From an uncultured Mycoplasmatota bacterium (GTDB taxonomy: Bacteria > Bacillota_I > Bacilli_A > RF39 > UBA660), in contig CANRVM010000076.1 in NCBI GenBank assembly GCA_947643295.1, forward strand, positions 1 through 5,413: DNA of 5,413 bases, given 5' to 3'. The notes under the pieces were generated by a model. The model was not told the origin of the DNA, did no database searches, and saw only the letters and a program-made list of their open reading frames with translations. A program made the translations under genes and the position numbers. Below, piece after piece: positions 1 through 5,413 of this stretch. How positions within the stretch are numbered: the first letter of the stretch is position 1; every line of letters starts with the position of its first letter.

Positions 1-964
1 CGACTACCTCTCCGAGTTTGAAAAAAATGGAATTGATAATATTTCGATAGATATAATCGATAAGTAAAGAAACAGCAACACCAAAATTTAATATTAACCT
101 TAAATAGGCACTATCTAAAGTAGTAATATAAGTAATATGATTTCCTAAAAATCTAATATCATATTCTGATAAATAAAGACCTTGTAAATATAAACGATAG
201 CTAAATAATTGATTTAATCTTCTAGCAAACAAATCATGATTTAAATACATAGTAGTTAGCACAATTGTTACTATTGTACCAATTAGAAATGAATTTTTAA
301 TCAGTAAATAGCATACCCTAGACTTCATGATTTGTATCCATACCTTCTTACCTATTAGGAGGAAGATAAATAAACTTAAGCAAAGAACTGCTGTTCTAGA
401 ATCTGAAAATTTTAATATGATAAAGACAAAGGTAATACCTAACAATATATGTCTGTATTTCATATTAGATTTTTTTAAATAAATATAATCAAAATAGATA
501 AGAGTTAAATACATAGCAAATGTATTAGGATGATAGAAACCAAAAGATTTTCTAATTAAATCTCCCCTCATTACTACAAAACTATCAGTAAATCCTAAAA
601 AATAAAGAGAAAGTAAAGAAATAAGTAAAATAAGTTTTATCATAAAATCATACTTCACTAGTCTCTCAAACGGAATATTACTTGCACAAAGCATAACAAG
701 GAAAAATTTAATAAATAGAGTATCTTCTGTTTTATAATAAGAGTAAATTCCCACTATAGAAAGAAGAACTATAATAACAAAAGATTTCAATCTTATTTTT
801 ATTTTACTTAATTTAATAATACTTCCTATTGCAAGAATAATTAAGGAGAGAAACTTAATATCATTTAGATACGAATGTAGAAATTCTACATTAAAAAATA
901 TAATACTTAATTGTAATAAGAAAAAACCTATAAAAAATAAAACATTTCCGATATTCTGTTTCAT
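1..964 (-). CDS. Wzy-like polysaccharide polymerase (3' end outside window)
   Basis: An open frame of 321 codons begins at ATG 964-962 and runs off the left edge without a stop, so the C-terminus is missing. An AGAGGAG Shine-Dalgarno site lies 6-7 nt before the ATG. The protein is strongly hydrophobic, with about nine or ten membrane segments (near residues 5-25, 36-52, 60-77, 84-96, 108-124, 146-163, 172-186, 192-206, 223-241 and 286-302). Wzy/O-antigen-ligase-type landmarks are visible: FGFYHPNTFAMY at 141-152, SDSRTAV at 187-193, and a LDSAYLRLILNFG segment at 283-295 before the last membrane helix. In this family the protein joins lipid-linked repeat units at the outer face of the membrane. 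The linkage formed cannot be read from sequence. It starts 14 nt after the split GT4 and belongs to the same operon. The last 20 or so codons (below about position 60) become less hydrophobic than expected, so a frame problem at the edge is possible. Wzy assignment is by topology and motifs. Confidence 0.82.
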   Translation of the reverse strand, partial: MKQNIGNVLFFIGFFLLQLSIIFFNVEFLHSYLNDIKFLSLIILAIGSIIKLSKIKIRLKSFVIIVLLSIVGIYSYYKTEDTLFIKFFLVMLCASNIPFERLVKYDFMIKLILLISLLSLYFLGFTDSFVVMRGDLIRKSFGFYHPNTFAMYLTLIYFDYIYLKKSNMKYRHILLGITFVFIILKFSDSRTAVLCLSLFIFLLIGKKVWIQIMKSRVCYLLIKNSFLIGTIVTIVLTTMYLNHDLFARRLNQLFSYRLYLQGLYLSEYDIRFLGNHITYITTLDSAYLRLILNFGVAVSLLIDYIYRNIINSIFFKLGEVV

Positions 965-978
965 ATCGATACTCCTCT

Positions 979-1359
979 CTATTTTATATTTTCTAATAAT
1001 TCTTTAACATAGCGTTTTTGATTAAATCGGTTTAATATTTTCTTTGGATAATCTATCCTTTTTATATTGTCTTTATGATTAATTATCTCTTCTAAACTAG
1101 CAAGCAATTCTTCTTCTAAATGATTTTTATCAATCACTTTAGCATTTGTTCCTTCGATTATTTCTGGAATTCCTCCATCATTCGTTACAATTTGGAAAAT
1201 TCCACTTTCTATTCCTTCAATTACTGTAGTAGGAAAAGAATCACCACAATTAGAAGGTACTACAAGGACATTTGAGGCTTGATAAACGAGTGGAATTTTG
1301 GCATAATCTATAAAACCAGTAAAAATAACTTTACCAGTGCAATCTTTTGATAATTGCAT
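979..1359 (-). CDS. GT4 glycosyltransferase, C-terminal part (split by frameshift)
   Basis: This 126-aa frame encodes the second half of the nucleotide-sugar-binding domain of a GT-B fold, GT4-family glycosyltransferase. Its first Met is the internal Met of a longer protein: read upstream in the same frame, the codons give SFIRKL before MQLSK, joining smoothly to the 1359-2156 frame. The donor-site signature is visible at residues 35-52, with PS at 35-36, Asp40 and Glu48. This is a D-x7-E variant of the usual E-x7-E, followed by TNDGGIPEII at 59-68, the typical GGIPE loop. The ATG overlaps the upstream stop as TAATG, so reinitiation could make this piece separately, but no Shine-Dalgarno site of its own is evident. 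Alone it lacks the acceptor domain and would not be expected to be active. It was most likely one gene of about 392 codons with 1359-2156; a natural two-subunit enzyme is less likely. Confidence 0.85.
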   Translation of the reverse strand: MQLSKDCTGKVIFTGFIDYAKIPLVYQASNVLVVPSNCGDSFPTTVIEGIESGIFQIVTNDGGIPEIIEGTNAKVIDKNHLEEELLASLEEIINHKDNIKRIDYPKKILNRFNQKRYVKELLENIK

Positions 1360-2156
1360 TAACTTTCTGATAAATGATTTTTTTTACTGCCTTGAAAAGC
1401 TTTACTCCCTACAATCAATAACCTAATATGATCCTCTTTTTGTATAAGTTTTTTGAAAACAGTAAACAACTCGAAAATCCCCTTTTCCTTTACCACTCTT
1501 CCAGCAAATAAAATTACAAAATCTTCTTCTGAAATACCATAAGATTTACGAAACTCCAAGATTTCTTCTTTCTTTTTCTTTTGATGAAATTTTTCAATTT
1601 CAATCCCATTATATAGGGTCTTTACCTTTTCTGTTTGATAAATGGTTTGTACTCTTTTTCCAAGATAATCACTTACGGTATAGATATATTCACACTGATC
1701 TAGAATATATTTATGGTGTTTAGAATTGTTATTTAAATAATCATTATGTAGATGTAGAATAATCTTTGTATCTTTATCTATCTTTCGAATGCTTTTTACA
1801 AAAAGGGGATTATTTTCAATAAAGATAATATCATACTTTTTTTGATTCTTCTTTAATACTTTTAGTACTTTGTGAATATAAGCGTTATCGATATAAAATG
1901 GAAGTATTTTATTCAAAAGATATCTTATCACTCTAGAGATTCGAAACCCTAAGTTGTATCCTTTTATCCAAATAAATTTAGTATTGTGATAAAGATTTTC
2001 TACATCTTTTTGATATGTAATAGTAGCAACATCAAACTCTACTTGAGGATATTTATCATTTTCTGTTAGATATAGTTCTGTTAAATACTCTGCCGCTCCT
2101 CCCATACTAGCAGGTACTGGTAAAATTCCTGGTGTAATTAATAATACTTTTTTCAT
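1359..2156 (-). CDS. GT4 glycosyltransferase, N-terminal part (split by frameshift)
   Basis: This 265-aa frame holds the acceptor-side Rossmann domain and the start of the donor domain of a GT4 (RfaG/EpsD-like) glycosyltransferase, which adds a sugar from a nucleotide donor to the lipid-linked repeat unit in the cytoplasm. Visible features are MKKVLLITPG at the start, the GG loop at 19-20, LHLHND at 134-139, LYNGIE at 181-186, and the phosphate-binding GRVVKEKG at 219-226 (Arg220, Lys225). The family-like sequence continues to LLIVGSKAFQGSKK and then stops after five unrelated residues (HLSES). Shifting frame at the A8 tract (1378-1385) continues into the 979-1359 frame and gives a protein of normal GT4 length. 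The start is supported by AAGGTGA at 2163-2169, 6 nt before ATG, and by an ATGA overlap with the preceding small ORF. The sugar and linkage are unknown. Confidence 0.87.
   Translation of the reverse strand: MKKVLLITPGILPVPASMGGAAEYLTELYLTENDKYPQVEFDVATITYQKDVENLYHNTKFIWIKGYNLGFRISRVIRYLLNKILPFYIDNAYIHKVLKVLKKNQKKYDIIFIENNPLFVKSIRKIDKDTKIILHLHNDYLNNNSKHHKYILDQCEYIYTVSDYLGKRVQTIYQTEKVKTLYNGIEIEKFHQKKKKEEILEFRKSYGISEEDFVILFAGRVVKEKGIFELFTVFKKLIQKEDHIRLLIVGSKAFQGSKKNHLSES
1378..1385 (-). repeat. A8 homopolymer at the GT4 frameshift site
   Basis: Eight T on the given strand (eight A in the mRNA) lie exactly where the two GT4 frames must be joined. With nine A, or with a -1 ribosomal slip over AAAAAA, the reading continues as Ser-Lys-Lys-Lys-Ser-Phe-Ile-Arg-Lys into the downstream frame; with eight A it ends within six codons at TAA. 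Homopolymers of this length are known sites of replication slippage, of RNA polymerase slippage and of sequencing error, and the sequence alone does not distinguish these. Confidence 0.8.
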
Positions 2157-2374
2157 GAGAACTCACCTTCTTCTAAATTATTGTAAATAGTATCTTTTGT
2201 TGACTTATAATATACTTTGACATTCTCAAGTTGATAATCAAATAAAAGAATAATTTTTAATAATCGTTTGATATAGACTTTAAAAAAACAATTATATTTT
2301 GAAATATGGAGCATATGAGGCAATTTTATCCGAATTAATTTAATTATAATTATACAAAACAACAATAACTCCAT
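2153..2374 (-). CDS. Small membrane-type protein of unknown function (73 aa)
   Basis: I do not recognise this protein. It starts with one hydrophobic segment (residues 2-13, ELLLFCIIIIKL), followed by a very basic stretch rich in Lys, Arg, His and aromatic residues (14-45), and ends in an acidic tail (LEEGEFS). Translation is well supported. AAGGTG at 2379-2384 sits 4 nt before the ATG, the start is 8 nt after the stop of the upstream GT4, and the stop overlaps the next GT4 start as ATGA. This coupling makes it a real gene or the remnant of one. The pattern of a short hydrophobic anchor and a basic segment would suit a peripheral membrane protein at the cytoplasmic face. It could be a small accessory protein of the glycosyltransferases or the remaining N-terminal piece of a shortened enzyme such as an acyltransferase. 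Neither is shown by the sequence. Confidence 0.62.
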   Translation of the reverse strand: MELLLFCIIIIKLIRIKLPHMLHISKYNCFFKVYIKRLLKIILLFDYQLENVKVYYKSTKDTIYNNLEEGEFS

Positions 2375-2382
2375 ATTTCACC

Positions 2383-3474
2383 TTACTCCTCCTCATATAT
2401 TCTTTCTAAATATTTTGTCTGTGTATCAATATCATAGCCCGCTTTTTTAAAGTTTTCTCTATCTAACTTTCGATTTCGCTTTCTATCATCTTTTGCTAAA
2501 GCTAGTATTCTATCTTTCCAAATAGTAGCATCCTTAATACTTAAGAACTCCACATTATCATTTATCTGAATCTCTTTTGAAATAGTATTTGAAAATAAAG
2601 TGGGAAGACCATTTGCTTGTGATTCTACACCAACGATTACCAAACCTTCAAACTTGGATGGCATAATGAATAAATCAAATGCGCTGTAATACTGGTAAAC
2701 ATCTAAAGTATTATCCAAAAACAGAACATACTCCTCTAAATGAAGTGATTTTATTTTTTGCTTTATCTTTCCTTTCTCTTTTCCATCGCCAATTAGTAAT
2801 AGTTTGATATTTCTATTTTCATCATTACATTTTTTTAATATATCTATAATAAAATCTTGATTCTTTTGTTCACAAAATCTTCCAATGTGACCAATTAAAT
2901 AGGAATCTCCTATATTTAATTTTTTCCTTATCTGTTTTCGATACTTTTCCTTATATTTAAACTTATCTACTTCTACTGCATTATAAAGGAGAGCAAAAGT
3001 AGTATTTTTTCCAAACAACCAATCCCCTGCTTTTTTGGAACAAGCTACTAGCGTATTAGCATACTTTCCTATTTTTTTCTGATTGCTTAGATGTAAAATC
3101 TTTCTTACAATTCCCTTTGGAATATTGGAATTATGAGAATGAGCAATGATTTTTTGTACTCCTAAAGAATTTGCCACTTTAAGTGGAATTATATTCGCAG
3201 CTGATAACATATTCACATGAACAACATCATAGGAATTCTCTTTTATCATCTTTTGGAGCTTTTTCCTATAAAGATAAGGATGTCTCTTAAAATTAGGTAG
3301 AGGATAGATTTTGCAACCATCTTTTTCTAATTCTTCTTGAAAAGCAATTCTTTGAAATATAGTCGCAAAATCAAAATGAAACTTCCCTTTATCAAGCCTT
3401 CTATAATAAGTCATAAAGAAACTTTCAATGCCACCAAGATTATCCGTTAGACCTACTACTAATATCTTTTTCAT
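2383..3474 (-). CDS. EpsF-like GT4 family glycosyltransferase
   Basis: A complete 363-aa GT-B fold glycosyltransferase of family GT4, resembling EpsF of the Bacillus exopolysaccharide operon in its overall pattern. It should transfer a sugar from a nucleotide donor to the growing undecaprenyl-linked repeat unit in the cytoplasm. Visible landmarks are the N-terminal GG loop (14-15), DVVHVNM (83-89), IAHSHNS (110-116), LYNAVEVDKF (163-172), IGHIGRFCEQKN (194-205) with the donor-phosphate Arg199 and Lys204, LLLIGDGKEK (225-234), and the E-x7-E donor motif (Glu276 and Glu284) within MPSKFEGLVIVGVESQANGLP at 271-291. Length is normal for the family and no defect is seen. The ATG overlaps the preceding GT2 stop as ATGA, and a consensus AGGAGG (3483-3488) lies 8 nt upstream inside that gene, so the two are translationally coupled. 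The sugar transferred cannot be inferred. Confidence 0.93.
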   Translation of the reverse strand: MKKILVVGLTDNLGGIESFFMTYYRRLDKGKFHFDFATIFQRIAFQEELEKDGCKIYPLPNFKRHPYLYRKKLQKMIKENSYDVVHVNMLSAANIIPLKVANSLGVQKIIAHSHNSNIPKGIVRKILHLSNQKKIGKYANTLVACSKKAGDWLFGKNTTFALLYNAVEVDKFKYKEKYRKQIRKKLNIGDSYLIGHIGRFCEQKNQDFIIDILKKCNDENRNIKLLLIGDGKEKGKIKQKIKSLHLEEYVLFLDNTLDVYQYYSAFDLFIMPSKFEGLVIVGVESQANGLPTLFSNTISKEIQINDNVEFLSIKDATIWKDRILALAKDDRKRNRKLDRENFKKAGYDIDTQTKYLERIYEEE

Positions 3475-4298
3475 GATATCTTCCTCCTTCTTAACATCTT
3501 TTGATAGACAAGTTTTCGAAGAGAGTTAGGAAGAAAACAACTAATTACATGGCTTCCTGCACTAATGATATAATTAGATAAACTATAATATCCTTTTTTA
3601 TATTGTTCCTTTTTAAATGCAAGAATCGATTTTAAATAGATAAGTCCTCCTCTTCTTTGATAGAAATAATCGTCAATTCTCATATAAACTAATATTTCTG
3701 GAATGTTATAACAAATGGCACCAGCTTCTATCATTCTTATCCATAAATCATAATCTTCTACTAAATGATAGTCTTGGTAATTTCCAGCCTTTAATACTAA
3801 CTCTTTTTGAAAAAGAATGGAAGGATGTCCAAAAGGGTTTCTTGTTTTAGAGTATTTGATTATATCTTCATGACAATTTGGTAGAATTCGATATGAAATT
3901 ACATTATGAATATCATCTGTGAACTCTGCAATGGAAGAACCAATCAAATTTATCTTTGGATTTTCTTTTATCATAGCAAACTGTTTTTCGATTCGGTTTG
4001 GTACAGAATAATCATCTGAATCCATTCTAGCAATCCAACTATTTTTACATTTCTCAACCCCGATACGTAACGCATTTCCTAATCCTTTATTTTCTTTTAA
4101 ACGAATCACATGAAAAATATCAGAATAATCTTGTTCATACTTTACAACAATTTTTTCTAACTCTTCTGTTAAAAGACCATCCTCCACTAAAACAAAATCA
4201 TTTGTTTTAATTGTCTGATTCAGCATACTTTCGATGCTTTCTTGAAACCATATAGGATTTTCCTTTTTATATACACTCATTAAAACACTATATTTCAT
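3471..4298 (-). CDS. GT2 family glycosyltransferase (AmsE-like)
   Basis: A GT-A fold, inverting family 2 glycosyltransferase of 275 aa. It begins with the nucleotide-binding beta strand YSVLMSVYKKE. The segment NQT...VLVEDG follows at about 28-41, then NKGLGNALRIG at 70-80, and the metal-binding DSDD at 93-96 within WIARMDSDD. GHPSILF at 157-163 and VEDYDLWIRM at 180-189 supply the usual second acidic motif (catalytic-base region). This layout matches the AmsE/CpsI-type enzymes of exopolysaccharide clusters. The C-terminal 55 residues are basic and partly hydrophobic, suggesting membrane contact. An upstream in-frame GTG at 4299-4301 would add one Met, but GGGTGA (4305-4310) is 6 nt from the ATG and only 3 nt from the GTG, so the ATG is preferred. 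It is the first gene after the internal hairpin and overlaps the next gene by 4 nt. Donor and acceptor sugars are unknown. Confidence 0.92.
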   Translation of the reverse strand: MKYSVLMSVYKKENPIWFQESIESMLNQTIKTNDFVLVEDGLLTEELEKIVVKYEQDYSDIFHVIRLKENKGLGNALRIGVEKCKNSWIARMDSDDYSVPNRIEKQFAMIKENPKINLIGSSIAEFTDDIHNVISYRILPNCHEDIIKYSKTRNPFGHPSILFQKELVLKAGNYQDYHLVEDYDLWIRMIEAGAICYNIPEILVYMRIDDYFYQRRGGLIYLKSILAFKKEQYKKGYYSLSNYIISAGSHVISCFLPNSLRKLVYQKMLRRRKIS

Positions 4299-4304
4299 CA
4301 CACA

Positions 4305-4312
4305 TCACCCTT
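4305..4312 (-). promoter_or_regulatory. Ribosome binding site deciding the GT2 start
   Basis: AAGGGTGA on the minus strand, with a 6-nt spacer to ATG at 4296-4298. It favours that ATG over the GTG one codon upstream. It lies 4 nt after the T-run of the hairpin, so folding of the hairpin would not occlude it. Confidence 0.6.
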
Positions 4313-4315
4313 ATC

Positions 4316-4353
4316 AAAAAGACTATATGTGGATACTTTCTCTACATATAGTC
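4316..4353 (-). terminator. Internal intrinsic terminator or attenuator in the operon
   Basis: A perfect 10-bp inverted repeat, GACTATATGT (4321-4330) and ACATATAGTC (4344-4353), encloses a 13-nt loop. On the minus strand it is followed at once by TTTTT (4316-4320), as in a Rho-independent terminator. The stem is AT-rich (three G-C pairs), so it may stop only a fraction of transcripts. It lies between the priming transferase and the first glycosyltransferase gene, and no convincing new promoter was found between it and the GT2 start. A likely effect is more priming-transferase transcript than downstream transcript. On the plus strand the hairpin is followed by ATCTTTTTT, so it could act in both directions, although no plus-strand gene is present. 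Confidence 0.65.
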
Positions 4354-4372
4354 ATCTTTTTTGTACCCTTTT

Positions 4373-5038
4373 TTATTTTGCCCCTTCTTTTTTTATTACA
4401 GTAATGATGGTTTTAAAAAAACATTTGATATCTAACTTTAAAGACATATTTTTTACATAGTAAACTTCTAGTTTTACTCGATCATCATACGTTCTACAGC
4501 TTCTACCATTACAAGCCCACCATCCAGTAAGTCCTGGTAAGATGGAAAGAATAAATTCTTTATTTTCTTTAAAATATTCTAATTCTTCTTCTATCACTGG
4601 TCTTGGTCCTATTAATGCCATATCCCCTTTCAAGATATTAAAAAGTTGTGGAAGTTCATCTAAGGATGTTCTTCTAAGAATTTTACCCAATATAGTAATT
4701 CTTGGATCATTTTCTAGTTTATAATTTTCCTTAAACTTTTTTAATTCACTTTTTGTAAAATATTTATCAAAATTATCGGCATCAAAAACCATTGTTCTAA
4801 ACTTATATATATAAATATCTTTACCATTTTTTCCTACTCTTTTATGTTTATAAATGACAGGACCTTTTGAAGTTACTTTTACTAGTATAGATATTAGTAG
4901 AAATATAGGAAGAAGAAGGATAACAGCAATACTTACCATCAAAAAATCTATACTTCTTTTAAACAATGGATAAATACGACCCTTACTAATCGTTAAGTTT
5001 AGGTATTCTGTTTCCATCCATACATCACTACCATTCAT
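4373..5038 (-). CDS. Undecaprenyl-phosphate sugar-1-phosphate transferase (priming enzyme)
   Basis: A 221-aa bacterial sugar transferase (PF02397 type), the membrane enzyme that starts repeat-unit synthesis by moving a hexose-1-phosphate from a UDP-sugar to undecaprenyl phosphate. It is the short, single-membrane-segment form (EpsL/PglC-like), without the extra N-terminal membrane domain of WbaP-type enzymes. Landmarks are FKRSIDF at 26-32, a hydrophobic or re-entrant helix at about 33-55, GPVIYKHKRVG at 59-69, YKFRTM at 78-83, NDPRIT at 110-115, the catalytic Asp127-Glu128 dyad in SLDELPQ, GDMALIGPRP at 138-147, and PGLTGWWACNGRS at 168-180. The C-terminal DDRVKLEVYYVKN is also typical. The start at ATG 5038 has a G-rich Shine-Dalgarno site at 5045-5051; the later Met8 has no good site. 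It is the first gene behind the 5071-5099 promoter. Which sugar it uses (galactose, glucose, or an N-acetylated amino sugar) is not decided by the sequence. Confidence 0.95.
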   Translation of the reverse strand: MNGSDVWMETEYLNLTISKGRIYPLFKRSIDFLMVSIAVILLLPIFLLISILVKVTSKGPVIYKHKRVGKNGKDIYIYKFRTMVFDADNFDKYFTKSELKKFKENYKLENDPRITILGKILRRTSLDELPQLFNILKGDMALIGPRPVIEEELEYFKENKEFILSILPGLTGWWACNGRSCRTYDDRVKLEVYYVKNMSLKLDIKCFFKTIITVIKKEGAK

Positions 5039-5044
5039 AACTAA

Positions 5045-5051
5045 CCCCCCT
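5045..5051 (-). promoter_or_regulatory. G-rich ribosome binding site of the priming transferase
   Basis: AGGGGGG on the minus strand, 6 nt before the ATG at 5038. It replaces the usual AGGAGG and contains a six-G run. A perfect AGGAGG at 5065-5070 lies upstream of the predicted transcript start and too far from the ATG, so it is not the working site. Confidence 0.6.
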
Positions 5052-5070
5052 AAAGTTAATTTTGCCTCCT

Positions 5071-5099
5071 ATAATATCATAAATTCACTATTTTGTAAA
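5071..5099 (-). promoter_or_regulatory. SigA-type promoter of the polysaccharide operon
   Basis: The minus strand shows -35 TTTACA (5094-5099), a 17-nt spacer, and -10 TATTAT (5071-5076) preceded by TG at the extended -10 position (5078-5079). Each hexamer differs from consensus by one base. Transcription should start near 5063-5064, giving a leader of about 25 nt before the priming transferase. The promoter directly abuts the terminator of the upstream gene, which insulates the operon from it. No operator-like repeat was seen around it. Confidence 0.78.
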
Positions 5100-5100
5100 G

Positions 5101-5127
5101 AAAAAAGTGCTATCTCAAGGCACTTTT
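5101..5127 (-). terminator. Intrinsic terminator of the upstream gene
   Basis: The arms AAAAGTGC (5103-5110) and GCACTTTT (5120-5127) form an 8-bp stem with a 9-nt loop. On the minus strand the stem runs into TTTTTT. It lies about 45 nt after the stop codon of the gene ending at 5173 and just before the -35 box of the operon promoter, so it separates the two transcription units. Confidence 0.78.
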
Positions 5128-5172
5128 CTATTCCATGCGTGTAAGAACCATTTATTTGTTATGACTAACTTA

Positions 5173-5413
5173 CTATTTCTTTATTTTCTGTATTCCTACT
5201 ATCTTTTCATGACTACCGAATTTAAATTCATTATATTTATGAATAGCTAAGTCCATAATACTATCATATTCCATACCATCTATGAGATAAGTTAAGGTAT
5301 CCATACCCTTATCCTTCATATCTTCTTTGATAGAGTATATCATCCCTCTTGTGATACCCCTACTATTTTGAGATACCCTAAAAAAGCATTGTTTTATAAT
5401 TTTATATAATAGG
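5173..5413 (-). CDS. Unidentified protein, C-terminal end only
   Basis: A frame open from the right edge to TAG at 5173-5175, giving 79 residues of the C-terminal part of a protein whose start lies outside the window. I do not recognise the family. The visible part is mixed and hydrophilic, with SQNSRGITRGMIYSI at about 14-28, a charged segment KEDMKDKGMD, then TYLIDGMEYDSIMDLAIHKY at about 41-60 and a basic end (VGIQKIKK). There are no membrane segments and no obvious catalytic motif. Codon use is AT-rich like the neighbours, and the terminator placed behind it supports it as a real gene. A shorter gene starting at ATG 5341-5343 (56 aa) is possible, but its only purine-rich stretch touches the ATG, which argues against that start. 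It ends before the operon promoter, so it is probably not part of the polysaccharide pathway. Confidence 0.6.
   Translation of the reverse strand, partial: LLYKIIKQCFFRVSQNSRGITRGMIYSIKEDMKDKGMDTLTYLIDGMEYDSIMDLAIHKYNEFKFGSHEKIVGIQKIKK

Noticed and set aside
2..67. A plus-strand frame of 21 codons ending in TAA that looks like a natural hydrophilic C-terminus, suggesting a convergent gene or an inserted element.
   Set aside because: It is the codon-aligned antisense of the polymerase frame. Antisense of hydrophobic codons gives hydrophilic residues by default, and no inverted repeat or target duplication is visible.
2282..2288. A seven-base homopolymer in the small ORF as a second frameshift site.
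   Set aside because: The frame is intact through it, and neither shifted frame gives a longer recognisable protein in the 222-nt gene.
4316..4353. The TATAGT inside the hairpin read as a -10 box of a secondary promoter for the GT2 gene.
   Set aside because: No acceptable -35 hexamer lies 16-18 nt upstream, and the bases are fully explained by the inverted repeat.
4542..4724. A 60-codon plus-strand open frame opposite the priming transferase.
   Set aside because: It lies wholly antisense to a strongly supported conserved gene, has low-complexity Ser/Leu/Ile composition, and shows no independent support.
5045..5050. A six-G tract in the Shine-Dalgarno site of the priming transferase as a phase-variable translation switch.
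   Set aside because: Six bases is short for slippage-driven variation, and one sequence cannot show variability.

Overview
The window is AT-rich (roughly 30% G+C by eye). It is densely packed with minus-strand genes that carry strong AAGGAGG/AAGGTGA-type Shine-Dalgarno sites. TGA is used as a stop and tryptophan is read from TGG, which argues against a mycoplasma-type code. This suggests a low-GC Bacillota (Firmicutes) with an exopolysaccharide or capsule locus. The exact genus cannot be told from the sequence.

Layout, read in the direction of transcription (right to left). (1) 5173-5413 is the 3' end of an unrecognised gene, closed by an intrinsic terminator at about 5101-5127. (2) A well-formed SigA promoter (TTTACA, 17-nt spacer, TATTAT with an extended -10 TG) at 5071-5099 starts the polysaccharide operon. 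(3) A priming sugar-phosphate transferase follows at 4373-5038. (4) A 71-nt gap holds a perfect 10-bp hairpin followed by a T-run, probably an internal terminator or attenuator. (5) A tightly coupled block comes next: a GT2 glycosyltransferase (3471-4298), an EpsF-like GT4 glycosyltransferase (2383-3474), a 73-aa membrane-type small protein (2153-2374) and a second GT4 glycosyltransferase (979-2156). The second GT4 is broken by a frameshift at an A8 tract into 265-aa and 126-aa frames. (6) An O-antigen/capsule polymerase (Wzy-like), which runs off the left edge, lies at 1-964.

Together these fit a Wzx/Wzy-dependent pathway. The transferase loads a sugar phosphate onto undecaprenyl phosphate, the GT2 and GT4 enzymes extend the repeat unit on the cytoplasmic face, and the Wzy protein polymerises flipped units outside. 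No flippase (Wzx), chain-length regulator or tyrosine-kinase gene is visible, and these presumably lie outside the window.

I see no CRISPR array, tRNA, rRNA, insertion sequence or clearly novel system. The points most worth a second look are the homopolymer frameshift in the second GT4, the hairpin between the priming transferase and the rest of the operon, the translationally coupled small ORF, and the unidentified upstream gene fragment.
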